Source: Flavobacteriaceae bacterium
GTDB taxonomy: Bacteria > Bacteroidota > Bacteroidia > Flavobacteriales > Flavobacteriaceae
NCBI GenBank assembly: GCA_019634365.1
Contig: JAHQVM010000055.1
Location: 1 to 54,783 of the forward strand
Direction of reading: 5' to 3'
Length of the DNA: 54,783 nucleotides
Every line of letters begins with the position of its first letter. Position 1 is the stretch's first letter. Position numbers and translations under genes: made by a program. Below are positions 25,019-33,831 of this stretch, one piece after another. The notes beneath the pieces are model-generated. The model ran no database searches, was not told the origin of the DNA, and saw nothing but the letters and a program-made list of their open reading frames with translations.

Positions 25019-26413
25019 TTAGACCTTCACTTCTTTCCATTTGCCCTTCTTGAACCACAGTATTCCGATTACGGCAATAAGGGCTTCGGCAATAGTGATC
25101 GCCAATAATACTCCCAGTACCCCGAAATCGAAATAAATAGCTGCTATATACGCAAATGGTAATTGAAACAACCAAAAACAGAAGAAATTGATCACTGTTG
25201 GGGTTTTGGTATCCCCCGCCCCGTTGAATGCCTGAATAACCACCATTCCATAGGCATAAAAAACATAACCCGCTGCAATGATACGCAAGCTTAGGGCACC
25301 GTACTTTATCACTTCAGGTTCATCACTGAAGATCTTTATAATCATGTCTGCAAACAACAAATAGAAAAGGGACACCACGATCATAAACCAAGCGTTGTAC
25401 TTTCCCGTTTTCCACACCGAGGACTCCGCCCTGTCGGGTTTGCCTGCTCCTAAATTCTGACCTACCAAAGTAGCCGCAGCATTACTCATCCCCCAGGATG
25501 GCATGAGGGTAAACATTAAAACCCGAATGGCGATGGTATAACCAGCAAGGACTTCACTTCCGAACTCTGCCATGATGCGCATTAAAAACACCCAACTGGA
25601 GGTTCCTATAATGAATTGCCCAATCCCGCCTAAAGACACTTTGACTAGGTTGATCATGGTTCCCGCCCTGATCACCAAATCCTTAAAGCCTACTTTGATC
25701 TTCGTCCAACCAAAAAACAATATCAGCAGCTGAAAAATAACGGCGCTTCCCCTTCCAATAGTAGTTGCAATGGCAGCACCTTTTACTCCGAATTCCGGAA
25801 TTGGACCCCAACCAAAGATGAACATAGGATCGAGAATAATGTTCAATAGGTTTGAAAATATGAGCACCTTCATCGCTGCAGAGGCATCTCCAGCACCGCG
25901 AAACACGGCATTAATCAAGAAGAGAAGCATGATGGTAACATTACCTCCCAATAGGATTTGGGTATAGCCATAGCCTTCTTCCACCAAATCGGGCGCTCCA
26001 CCCATAAGGCTCAATATTTCCTTTGGAAAAATTATTCCGATTATGCTCACCAAAATGGAAACCGCAACCCCTAAGAAAATGGCCTGAACGGCCGCTTGTG
26101 ATGCTCCGGGGATATCTTTTTCGCCAATCCTTCGGGCCACGATAGCGGTAACGCCCATACTCAAGCCTATGGCTATGGCATAGACCAAGGTTAACACAGA
26201 TTCGGTAAGTCCTACAGTGGCAATGGCATTGGCTCCCAAACTGGAAACGAAATAGGCATCTACTAAAAAGAAGATGGATTCCATCATCATTTCAAGCACC
26301 ATAGGAACCGACAGCATAAAGACCGCTTTCCGAATGCTTCCTGAAGTAAATTCCTGCTCCTTTCCGGCAATGGCTTTGGGAAGATGGCGGATTATTTTTT
26401 CAATAACGGTCAT
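25019..26413 (-). CDS. MATE family efflux transporter
   Basis: This protein of about 464 residues (start at the ATG at 26413, EKIIRHLPKAIAG) has twelve predicted membrane helices arranged as two similar halves, as in multidrug and toxic compound extrusion transporters. Family marks include SIRKAVFMLSVPMVLEMMMES at the start of helix 1, AIGLSMGVTAIVARRIGEKD in the first half and ATLVGQNLGAGKPDRAE in the second. These proteins export cationic organic compounds using a Na+ or H+ gradient; the substrate is unknown. It is preceded by the terminator of the oxidase operon, so it should have its own promoter, and it is followed by a hairpin-rich gap. Confidence 0.93.
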   Translation of the reverse strand: MTVIEKIIRHLPKAIAGKEQEFTSGSIRKAVFMLSVPMVLEMMMESIFFLVDAYFVSSLGANAIATVGLTESVLTLVYAIAIGLSMGVTAIVARRIGEKDIPGASQAAVQAIFLGVAVSILVSIIGIIFPKEILSLMGGAPDLVEEGYGYTQILLGGNVTIMLLFLINAVFRGAGDASAAMKVLIFSNLLNIILDPMFIFGWGPIPEFGVKGAAIATTIGRGSAVIFQLLILFFGWTKIKVGFKDLVIRAGTMINLVKVSLGGIGQFIIGTSSWVFLMRIMAEFGSEVLAGYTIAIRVLMFTLMPSWGMSNAAATLVGQNLGAGKPDRAESSVWKTGKYNAWFMIVVSLFYLLFADMIIKIFSDEPEVIKYGALSLRIIAAGYVFYAYGMVVIQAFNGAGDTKTPTVINFFCFWLFQLPFAYIAAIYFDFGVLGVLLAITIAEALIAVIGILWFKKGKWKEVKV

Positions 26414-26444
26414 AACTGGTTGAATTAGCGGGGCTAAAGATAAC

Positions 26445-26478
26445 AAAAAACCCTTCCGAATGATTCAGAAGGGTTTTT
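26445..26478 (-). terminator. Terminator of the act-cta operon
   Basis: A stem AAACCCTTCTGAA / TTCGGAAGGGTTT (minus strand, one G-U pair) runs into TTTTTT on the minus strand, about 22 bases past the ctaD stop. The plus strand also has a short T-run. Confidence 0.85.
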
Positions 26479-26499
26479 CCTATAACGTTTATGTATTCG

Positions 26500-28326
26500 T
26501 TAGTGATTCATCTCTTCTTCATTATCCTGAAGTGGTGTGGTTTGAGGTACAAAGTCCTGACCCGGAATCACATAATCGCTTTCGTCTTTATTCAATTTAC
26601 TGTAGTCATATGCCCAACGATATACGTGAGGGATGGGTCCATCCCAGTTACCGTGAATATGCTTTACTTCTGCTGTCCATTCTAATGTGTTCGAATTCCA
26701 CGGATTCTTAGATCCTTTCTTTCCGAAGAACATAGAGGAAATGAAGTTATACAAGAAGATCACCTGTGCCGCAGCAGCGATAAAAGCGAAAATGGTAATC
26801 ACAACATTCACATCGGCCAAATCATCAAAATATGGGAAGGCCGTGTTGGTGTAGTAACGTCTTGGCAATCCTGCCATTCCTATAAAGTGCATTGGGAAGA
26901 AAACCCCATATGCCCCGATGGCCGTTACCCAAAAGTGAATGTACCCAAGGTTTTTGTTCATCATTCTACCTTCGAACATTTTAGGGAACCAATGATACAC
27001 CCCGGCAAAAAGACCATACAATGCACTAATACCCATTACCAAGTGGAAGTGAGCTACCACGAAGTAGGTATCGTGTACATTAATATCGAGCGCACTATCT
27101 CCCAAAAGAATTCCCGTTAAACCTCCTGTAATGAAGGTAGAAACCAATCCGATGGAAAATAACATCGCTGGGTTCATTTGCAGGTTCCCTTTCCAGAGCG
27201 TTGTTATATAGTTAAATGCTTTTACCGCAGATGGAATCGCAATCAAAAGGGTCGTAAATGTAAATACAGATCCCAAGAATGGGTTCATTCCCGAAATAAA
27301 CATATGGTGACCCCATACGATGGTAGATAGGAATGCAATCGCTAATATAGAAGCAACCATCGCTCGATACCCAAAGATAGGCTTACGCGAATTGGTCGCA
27401 ATAATTTCTGAAGTGATCCCCAAAGCAGGTAATAATACGATATACACCTCAGGGTGTCCTAGGAACCAGAACAAATGTTCGAAAAGTACGGGTGATCCTC
27501 CTTGATTGTGTAGTACTTCACCTGCGATATAGATATCCGACAGGAAGAACGACGTTCCAAAACCTCTATCCATGATCAATAACAAAGCTGCCGATAAAAG
27601 TACTGGGAAGGATACTACCCCGATTACAGCAGTAATAAAGAAAGCCCAAATTGTCAAGGGAAGTCTGGTCATAGACATTCCTTTGGTTCTTAGGTTCAAT
27701 ACGGTTACGATATAGTTTAGTGATCCCAGTAATGAAGAAGCGATAAAAATAGCCATAGACACCAACCATAAAGTCATCCCGGTTCCTGAACCTGGTATGG
27801 CTTGTGGCAATGCACTCAACGGAGGATAAATGGTCCATCCTGCCGAAGCGGGTCCCGCCTCCACAAATAGCGAAAGCACCATGATGACACTGGAAAGGAA
27901 AAACAACCAGTAAGAGATCATGTTTAGGAATCCGGACGCCATATCACGTGCTCCAATCTGCAACGGAATTAATAGGTTACTGAAAGTACCACTCAATCCG
28001 GCAGTTAATACAAAGAATACCATGATGGTACCGTGAATGGTCACCAAGGCTAGGTATACACTTGGATCCATAACACCACCTTCTCCCCATTTACCCAGAA
28101 GAATTTCGTAAACCTTGAACTCCTGATCTGGCCAAGCCAGCTGCATTCTAAAAAGAAGCGACATGGCAATACCAATGATTCCCATAAACAAACCTGTGAT
28201 CAGGTACTGCTTAGAGATCATCTTGTGGTCTTGACTAAATATATACTTAGTTATAAAAGTCTCTTTGTGATGATGCCCGTGATCGTCGTGGTGATCTGCT
28301 GCTAAATCGTGTGCGTGTGCTGACAT
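26500..28326 (-). CDS. ctaD: Cytochrome c oxidase subunit I
   Basis: This 608-residue subunit carries the heme a and heme a3-CuB centres where oxygen is reduced and protons are pumped. It has twelve or so membrane helices and the expected ligands: THGTIMVFF in helix 2 (low-spin heme His), WFLGHPEVYIVLLP with the CuB His and its crosslinked Tyr, HHMF for the two other CuB His, and VAHFHLVMG for heme a3 and heme a. The N-terminus has a His-rich cytoplasmic tail (HAHDLAADHHDDHGHHH). It is the last gene of the alternative complex III operon and is 22 bases after ctaC. Confidence 0.97.
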   Translation of the reverse strand: MSAHAHDLAADHHDDHGHHHKETFITKYIFSQDHKMISKQYLITGLFMGIIGIAMSLLFRMQLAWPDQEFKVYEILLGKWGEGGVMDPSVYLALVTIHGTIMVFFVLTAGLSGTFSNLLIPLQIGARDMASGFLNMISYWLFFLSSVIMVLSLFVEAGPASAGWTIYPPLSALPQAIPGSGTGMTLWLVSMAIFIASSLLGSLNYIVTVLNLRTKGMSMTRLPLTIWAFFITAVIGVVSFPVLLSAALLLIMDRGFGTSFFLSDIYIAGEVLHNQGGSPVLFEHLFWFLGHPEVYIVLLPALGITSEIIATNSRKPIFGYRAMVASILAIAFLSTIVWGHHMFISGMNPFLGSVFTFTTLLIAIPSAVKAFNYITTLWKGNLQMNPAMLFSIGLVSTFITGGLTGILLGDSALDINVHDTYFVVAHFHLVMGISALYGLFAGVYHWFPKMFEGRMMNKNLGYIHFWVTAIGAYGVFFPMHFIGMAGLPRRYYTNTAFPYFDDLADVNVVITIFAFIAAAAQVIFLYNFISSMFFGKKGSKNPWNSNTLEWTAEVKHIHGNWDGPIPHVYRWAYDYSKLNKDESDYVIPGQDFVPQTTPLQDNEEEMNH

Positions 28327-28348
28327 ATCTTTCTAAGCTATTTTTTTG

Positions 28349-29407
28349 TTATTGTTTAAGCGTTTGTGCTAATGTAGCCTGTTCTGCAATCCAAGCATCG
28401 TATTCCTCTTGGGTTTCCACTATAATCTTCATTTGCATATTGTAGTGGTTATTTCCACAAATCTTGTTACAAAGAAGCATGTAGTCGAAAGTATAAGGCT
28501 CTAAACCTTCTTCTCCTTTAGCTAATAACGCTTTGCTATTTTCTTTTCTAATATTGTTAATCTTGGCCACCTTGGCAATGATTTCTTCATTTTCCCTCAT
28601 TTCCAAAGTAGTCTTGGTTGGGGTAAAAGCGAATTGAGTAATCATACCCGGAACACAGTTCATCTGCGCTCTAAAGTGCGGCATGTAAGCGGAGTGCAAT
28701 ACATCCTGCGAACGCATTTTGAACAATACTTTTCTTCCCACCGGCAAGTGAAGCTCGTTTACCACGATATCATCCTGAGCGTTGGGATCTGCGGCATCCA
28801 CTCCTAATTGGTTGGCACCTTCTATAAGGCGCACACTAGCTTCTCCCAAGGTATTGTCTTCCCCTCCATAGCGCGCTCTCCAGTCGAACTGGTATGCGTA
28901 CAATTCTACCACTAGAGGATCATCTTCGGTATCGATATTCATGATATCGGTCCAAGTGAAAAGCCCGTAGATAATCAACCCTGCCAATACAATTACAGGA
29001 ATGATGGTCCAAATGAACTCAAGCTTATCATTGTCTGCAAAGAAAACGGCTCTTTGACCCTTTCTTCCACGGTACTTAAACGCGAAGTAGTGAAGCAACC
29101 ACTGGGTTACAATACCCACTACAAAGATCAGGATCATGGAGATTAACCATAATTGGTCGATTCCTACCCCATGCTCGGAAGCAGATTCTGGAAGCATTAC
29201 ATCCCCCCATAACCAAAAGCAAACGATACTAAGTATGTAAATAAAGATGACAAATCCTAACATGAGCCATCCGTTCATGTTATTGTCTTTGTCGTTGGCT
29301 ACTTCGGAATCCTCTTGATGGCTTTTAGACAACTGAAATATCTTACCCATTTGCCAAACAGCAACTCCAAAAAGTATGATTACTAGTACAACTAAAAATG
29401 CGGTCAT
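28349..29407 (-). CDS. ctaC: Cytochrome c oxidase subunit II
   Basis: This 352-residue subunit receives electrons at the CuA centre. It has three hydrophobic helices in the first 150 residues (one more than the usual two), then a periplasmic cupredoxin domain with YAYQFDWRARYGGEDN, the CuA His in SQDVLHSAYMPHFRAQMN and the rest of the site in CNKICGNNHYNM (two Cys, His, Met). There is no heme c motif, so this is not a caa3-type fused subunit. An acidic segment follows helix 1. It lies between actF and ctaD with gaps of 22-24 bases. Confidence 0.96.
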   Translation of the reverse strand: MTAFLVVLVIILFGVAVWQMGKIFQLSKSHQEDSEVANDKDNNMNGWLMLGFVIFIYILSIVCFWLWGDVMLPESASEHGVGIDQLWLISMILIFVVGIVTQWLLHYFAFKYRGRKGQRAVFFADNDKLEFIWTIIPVIVLAGLIIYGLFTWTDIMNIDTEDDPLVVELYAYQFDWRARYGGEDNTLGEASVRLIEGANQLGVDAADPNAQDDIVVNELHLPVGRKVLFKMRSQDVLHSAYMPHFRAQMNCVPGMITQFAFTPTKTTLEMRENEEIIAKVAKINNIRKENSKALLAKGEEGLEPYTFDYMLLCNKICGNNHYNMQMKIIVETQEEYDAWIAEQATLAQTLKQ

Positions 29408-29431
29408 CGTTATCTGTCTTCTTTAATTTAA

Positions 29432-30787
29432 TTAATAATGAAAATGCTTGCTTTCCTTCATAAACGGGCTTCCTTTGGCCAACAAAGGCGCCTTGGTCAA
29501 TGCTGTAAATACAATAAATATAAACAGCCCCAGGAAGAAAAGTAGTGAACCTAATTCCGGCAATCCAATGAACCAAGATGTTCCTACTGTTCCTGGCATT
29601 ACCATATTGAACACATCGATATAGTGTCCTGCCAAGATTACGATCCCTGCCATGATCACAAACCAGTTTACACGTTTGTAATCGCTGTTCATTAGGATCA
29701 ACAATGGGAATATAAAGTTCATTGCAAGCATTCCAAAGAATGGTAATTTATAGTCTTCTATACGGGTTACGAAATACGTTACCTCTTCAGGGATATTTGC
29801 ATACCAAATTAGCATGAACTGGGAGAACCATAGGTACGTCCAGAATATACTGAAGGCAAACATGAATTTCGCCAAGTCATGGATATGACTATCGTTTACG
29901 AAATCAAGATATCCTTGCGATTTCAAGTAAATGGTGATCATGGCGATTACTGTTATGGCGCTTACCATCATACCAGCAAATACATACCATCCAAACAAGG
30001 TAGAGAACCAGTGCGGATCGAAACTCATAATCCAATCCCATGACATCATGGATTCTGTGTAAATAAAGAACACCAAGAATCCAGCGGCCAACTTAAAGTT
30101 CTTTTTAAACCATCTATTGTCGGTTGCTGTGTCCTGATTCAATGTCCATTTTCTGGACAACCAACGGTAGGCATTGAATCCAGCCAAATAGATTACGGCA
30201 CGGATCAAGAATCCAGTGGTGTTTAACCACCCTTTTTTACCGTCGATTAATTTATCATAATGATCACTTTCAGGATTCACTAATTCTGGATCCATCCAGT
30301 GGAAAATATGGTTTACATGGAAAACGGATAGCAATAATAAAATCAAAATGATACCCGATGCCCAAGGCAAGTAAGCCGTGATCCCTTCCATTACCCTAAA
30401 TAGTACGGGCGACCATCCTGCTTGAGAGGCATGTTGTATGGCATAGAACGCCAAGGCTCCCAAAGCAATCATGAAGAAGAAGAAAGAAGCAATATAAAGG
30501 GCGGACCAAGGACGGTTTTGCATCTGGTGCAATACGTGCTCGTAATGCGCATCCCCTCCGTGAGCATCCTCTGCGTGATCTCCACCATGAGCCGTAGTGG
30601 CTCCATGGCTATCGGTAGTGGCGTGACCTCCACCATGTCCATCACCATGATGACTGGCTTCGATTTCCTTCACATCTTCAATCGTCTTAGGTGTTAAGGC
30701 ATATCCAGTCACAAAACCGATCGCTCCCAACAGCATGCAGGCGATTGCAAAAATTCTTACTTTATTAGGTAGCTTATACATTTCCAT
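29432..30787 (-). CDS. actF: Alternative complex III subunit ActF (NrfD-like)
   Basis: This membrane protein of about 451 residues has ten predicted helices and belongs to the quinol-binding NrfD-like subunits of alternative complex III, the quinol:cytochrome c oxidoreductase that replaces cytochrome bc1 in many Bacteroidota. Marks include SMMSWDWIMSFDPHWFSTLFG and FSQFMLIWYANIPEE. A periplasmic or cytoplasmic loop near residues 50-85 is very rich in His and Gly. I use the ATG at 30787 (MEMYKLPNKVRIF). A frame 33 codons longer would overlap the end of actE and starts with a lysine-rich stretch not seen in the family. Confidence 0.93.
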   Translation of the reverse strand: MEMYKLPNKVRIFAIACMLLGAIGFVTGYALTPKTIEDVKEIEASHHGDGHGGGHATTDSHGATTAHGGDHAEDAHGGDAHYEHVLHQMQNRPWSALYIASFFFFMIALGALAFYAIQHASQAGWSPVLFRVMEGITAYLPWASGIILILLLLSVFHVNHIFHWMDPELVNPESDHYDKLIDGKKGWLNTTGFLIRAVIYLAGFNAYRWLSRKWTLNQDTATDNRWFKKNFKLAAGFLVFFIYTESMMSWDWIMSFDPHWFSTLFGWYVFAGMMVSAITVIAMITIYLKSQGYLDFVNDSHIHDLAKFMFAFSIFWTYLWFSQFMLIWYANIPEEVTYFVTRIEDYKLPFFGMLAMNFIFPLLILMNSDYKRVNWFVIMAGIVILAGHYIDVFNMVMPGTVGTSWFIGLPELGSLLFFLGLFIFIVFTALTKAPLLAKGSPFMKESKHFHY

Positions 30788-30815
30788 ATCTGTAGCTATT
30801 CTCTTTGTTCTTCGG

Positions 30816-31514
30816 TTAGTGTTGTTCTTCGTTTTCGTGATCCTCTCCTTCATGACCTTCTTCTCCTTCATGAGATTCGGTTTCATTGATCATGGTCGCA
30901 ATACCTTCGGCAACATCTTCCATAGGCGTTACAATCTCAAGTGGTGGTGTTCCTTCCAGTGCTGCTTTCAAATTCATGACATGCATGGTAATTTGCCAAC
31001 GCTCTTCCTCGTTGGTTTGAGAAGCATAGGATCCCATGGAATTCAATCCATACATCTGAACATGATAGGTTCCCCCGTCATTGATTACCCTTCCGGGGTC
31101 TGCATAACTGGGAATCCCCAGAATCTTTTCATTCTTCACCAATATTCCTTGCCCATCTCCTTTATCACCGTGGCATAAAGCACAATAGATAGCATACATC
31201 TCTTTCCCCTTATCCAAATTCTCTTGGGTCACTGGAAGCGGGTTGGTTAACTCAGCCTTTGCCAAATCACGCCCTTCATTAGTGTTGGGATAGTCATACG
31301 GTTGCCATCCACGTGGAATGGAACCTTCTGCTGGAAGCATAGCTTCAGAACCTCCCGTAACATTTTCGAACACCGCATACTCACCGTAGGTTTCGTACCC
31401 TACCGGCTCATACATATTGGGCATGTATTGATAGTTGGGTTTATCGCTATTGAAACACGATACCATCGTGATAGAAGCGGCAAACAGAAGTGCTATGTTT
31501 AAAATACGTTTCAT
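30816..31514 (-). CDS. actE: Alternative complex III cytochrome c subunit ActE (lipoprotein)
   Basis: This 232-residue protein starts with a lipoprotein signal (SITMVSC, Cys near residue 20), so it is tethered to the outer face of the inner membrane. A single heme c site is present, CALCHGDKGDGQG, and a distal Met is expected in the segment YHVQMYGLNSMGSYASQ. The tail after residue 205 is almost entirely Glu/Gly/His. In the characterised complexes ActE passes electrons from ActA to the oxidase. It overlaps nothing, being 1 base after actD and 28 bases before actF. Confidence 0.93.
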   Translation of the reverse strand: MKRILNIALLFAASITMVSCFNSDKPNYQYMPNMYEPVGYETYGEYAVFENVTGGSEAMLPAEGSIPRGWQPYDYPNTNEGRDLAKAELTNPLPVTQENLDKGKEMYAIYCALCHGDKGDGQGILVKNEKILGIPSYADPGRVINDGGTYHVQMYGLNSMGSYASQTNEEERWQITMHVMNLKAALEGTPPLEIVTPMEDVAEGIATMINETESHEGEEGHEGEDHENEEQH

Positions 31515-31515
31515 A

Positions 31516-32052
31516 TTAGTGATCGTCTTCTTTATCGTGTAAACTAATTTCGATGGCTCCTGTATCGCTCAAGAATTTAGAAACCTCGTCCACATTGTGG
31601 TGGCCAGCGTCGATTGCCATTAGAAAATGGTCATCGGTAGTTCTTACATCTGGATTCTCTGCCTTTTTGAATGGCCATAACTTACTACGCATGTAGAAGG
31701 TAATTACCATAAGGTGGGCAGCGAAAAATACCGTCATCTCAAACATGATCGGCACAAAGGCTGGCATGTTTTCTATGTAGCTGAAACTTGGCTTTCCTCC
31801 AATGTTTTGTGGCCAATCTTCGATCATGATATAATTCATCATCGTGATGGCAACGGCTAGTCCCACACATCCGTACATAAAGGAACAGATTGCGATTCTA
31901 GTATCTTCCAGTCCCATGGCCTTATCGAGTCCGTGAACCGGAAATGGCGTATATACTTCATCAATATGATAGTGCTCCTTGCGAACTGCCTTTACCGCGT
32001 TCATTAGGATATCATCGTCGTTATAGATAGCGTGAATTACTTTCGAAGCCAT
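31516..32052 (-). CDS. actD: Alternative complex III subunit ActD (DUF3341)
   Basis: This 178-residue protein has the DUF3341 layout of ActD: a short N-terminal cytoplasmic domain (VIHAIYNDDDILMNAVKAV, VYTPFPVHGLDKAMGL) followed by two membrane helices (about residues 55-77 and 102-122) and a soluble tail. No cofactor motif is present. It is a structural subunit of the complex. It lies 3 bases after actC and 1 base before actE, so the genes are tightly coupled. Confidence 0.94.
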   Translation of the reverse strand: MASKVIHAIYNDDDILMNAVKAVRKEHYHIDEVYTPFPVHGLDKAMGLEDTRIAICSFMYGCVGLAVAITMMNYIMIEDWPQNIGGKPSFSYIENMPAFVPIMFEMTVFFAAHLMVITFYMRSKLWPFKKAENPDVRTTDDHFLMAIDAGHHNVDEVSKFLSDTGAIEISLHDKEDDH

Positions 32053-32055
32053 ACC

Positions 32056-33801
32056 TTAACTGTTTTTAAGTTTAGCAGCCTGACCAGCCCAATCGTCGCG
32101 CTTGGCGCGTCCTGGGAACTCTCCAGTGATGCTGTCTAATAAATCGTATTCTCTATCGGTCATTTTACTTACCTGTTCGAAGGTAAAAATGCCCAACTGA
32201 TGTAATTTTTCTTCCATTTTAGGCCCAACTCCACTGATTCTCTTCAAATCATCGGCAGTCTGGGTATTCGGATCAAAGGTTCCGATACTGCTTAACAAGG
32301 AGTCCGCTTTTGCCGAATGATCTTCTTCAGCAACATCAGAAACATCATCAATTGCTTCAGAAGTTTCCACTACGGCAGCAGCTCCTTCGGGCATATCATA
32401 ATGCTTAGCATCATCGCCATGCTCAGCACGTAATTTCTTGTACTTACTACCTGAAGACTTCAAAATAGACTTCACCTCAGCCTGTGCGATAACCGGGAAC
32501 GTTCTTGAATACAATAGGAACAATACGAAGAAGAATCCGATGGTTCCTATAAAGATTCCGATATCCACAAAGGTGGGTGAGAACATGGTCCAAGAGGAAG
32601 GAAGGTAATCCCTGTGCAATGAAGTAACGATAATTACGAAACGCTCAAACCACATCCCAATGTTTACAACAATGGAAATAAAGAAAGAGAACATGATACT
32701 TCTTCTCAATTTAGGGAACCACATAAACTGTGGCGAGAATACGTTACAGGTCATCATCGCCCAATACGCCCACCAATAAGGACCGGTAGCACGGTTTAGG
32801 AATGCATACTGCTCATATTCCACACCAGAATACCAAGCGATGAACAGCTCCGTGATATAGGCAACCCCTACTATGGATCCCGTAATCATGATCACGATGT
32901 TCATCAATTCAATATGCTGAATGGTAATGTAATTTTCTAGATTGGACACTTTCCTCATAATGATGAGAAGCGTGTTCACCATCGCAAACCCAGAGAAAAT
33001 AGCTCCCGCAACGAAGTAGGGAGGGAAGATGGTCGTGTGCCATCCTGGAATTACCGAGGTTGCGAAATCAAAGGATACAATGGTGTGTACCGAAAGTACC
33101 AGTGGTGTTGCCAAACCGGCCAAAACCAAGGAAACTTCTTCGAAACGTTGCCAGTCTTTCGCACGTCCACTCCATCCAAAAGACAAAATGCTGTATACTC
33201 TTTTTGTGAATGGTGTAATAGCCCGATCACGAATCATCGCGAAGTCGGGAAGCAAACCTGTCCACCAGAATACCAAAGAAACCGAAAGATAGGTAGAGAT
33301 CGCAAATACATCCCAAAGAAGTGGCGAGTTAAAGTTTACCCACAAAGATCCAAATTGGTTAGGGATGGGCAATACCCAATAGGCCAACCATGGACGACCC
33401 ATGTGAATAATAGGGAACAATCCTGCCTGAATCACCGAGAAGATGGTCATGGCTTCCGCGGAACGGTTGATCGCCATTCTCCATTTCTGACGGAAAAGTA
33501 GCAGTACCGCCGAAATCAGGGTTCCTGCGTGACCAATACCGACCCACCAAACGAAGTTGGTAATATCCCAGGCCCAGTTAACGGTTCGGTTCAATCCCCA
33601 AACCCCAATACCTGTCGAGATGGTGTAAATGATACAACCCAATCCCCACAAAAAGGCAACCAAGGCGATGGAAAATACTATCCACCATTGTTTGTTGGCT
33701 TTTCCTTCTACTGGAGCGGCTACGTCCACGGTTACATCGTGGTACGATTTATCTCCCGTAACTAAGGGTCTTCTAATAGGTGCTTCGTAATGCGACGCCA
33801 T
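32056..33801 (-). CDS. actC: Alternative complex III subunit ActC (NrfD-like) with C-terminal HhH domain
   Basis: Residues 1-470 form an NrfD/PsrC-type membrane protein with ten helices and the usual ActC segments (NFVWWVGIGHAGTLISAVLLL, FPIIHMGRPWLAYWVLP). It is thought to take electrons from quinol and to help move protons. After helix 10 there is an acidic linker and then, at about residues 520-581, a domain starting LKRISGVGPKMEEKLHQLGI and ending FPGRAKRDDWAGQAAKL. This is the helix-hairpin-helix type tail seen in some NuoE and ribosomal L21 proteins, and is not part of the core NrfD fold. The gene is 30 bases after actB. Confidence 0.93.
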   Translation of the reverse strand: MASHYEAPIRRPLVTGDKSYHDVTVDVAAPVEGKANKQWWIVFSIALVAFLWGLGCIIYTISTGIGVWGLNRTVNWAWDITNFVWWVGIGHAGTLISAVLLLFRQKWRMAINRSAEAMTIFSVIQAGLFPIIHMGRPWLAYWVLPIPNQFGSLWVNFNSPLLWDVFAISTYLSVSLVFWWTGLLPDFAMIRDRAITPFTKRVYSILSFGWSGRAKDWQRFEEVSLVLAGLATPLVLSVHTIVSFDFATSVIPGWHTTIFPPYFVAGAIFSGFAMVNTLLIIMRKVSNLENYITIQHIELMNIVIMITGSIVGVAYITELFIAWYSGVEYEQYAFLNRATGPYWWAYWAMMTCNVFSPQFMWFPKLRRSIMFSFFISIVVNIGMWFERFVIIVTSLHRDYLPSSWTMFSPTFVDIGIFIGTIGFFFVLFLLYSRTFPVIAQAEVKSILKSSGSKYKKLRAEHGDDAKHYDMPEGAAAVVETSEAIDDVSDVAEEDHSAKADSLLSSIGTFDPNTQTADDLKRISGVGPKMEEKLHQLGIFTFEQVSKMTDREYDLLDSITGEFPGRAKRDDWAGQAAKLKNS

Positions 33802-33831
33802 ATCTATATATTCAATTTCTTAGTTAGATTA

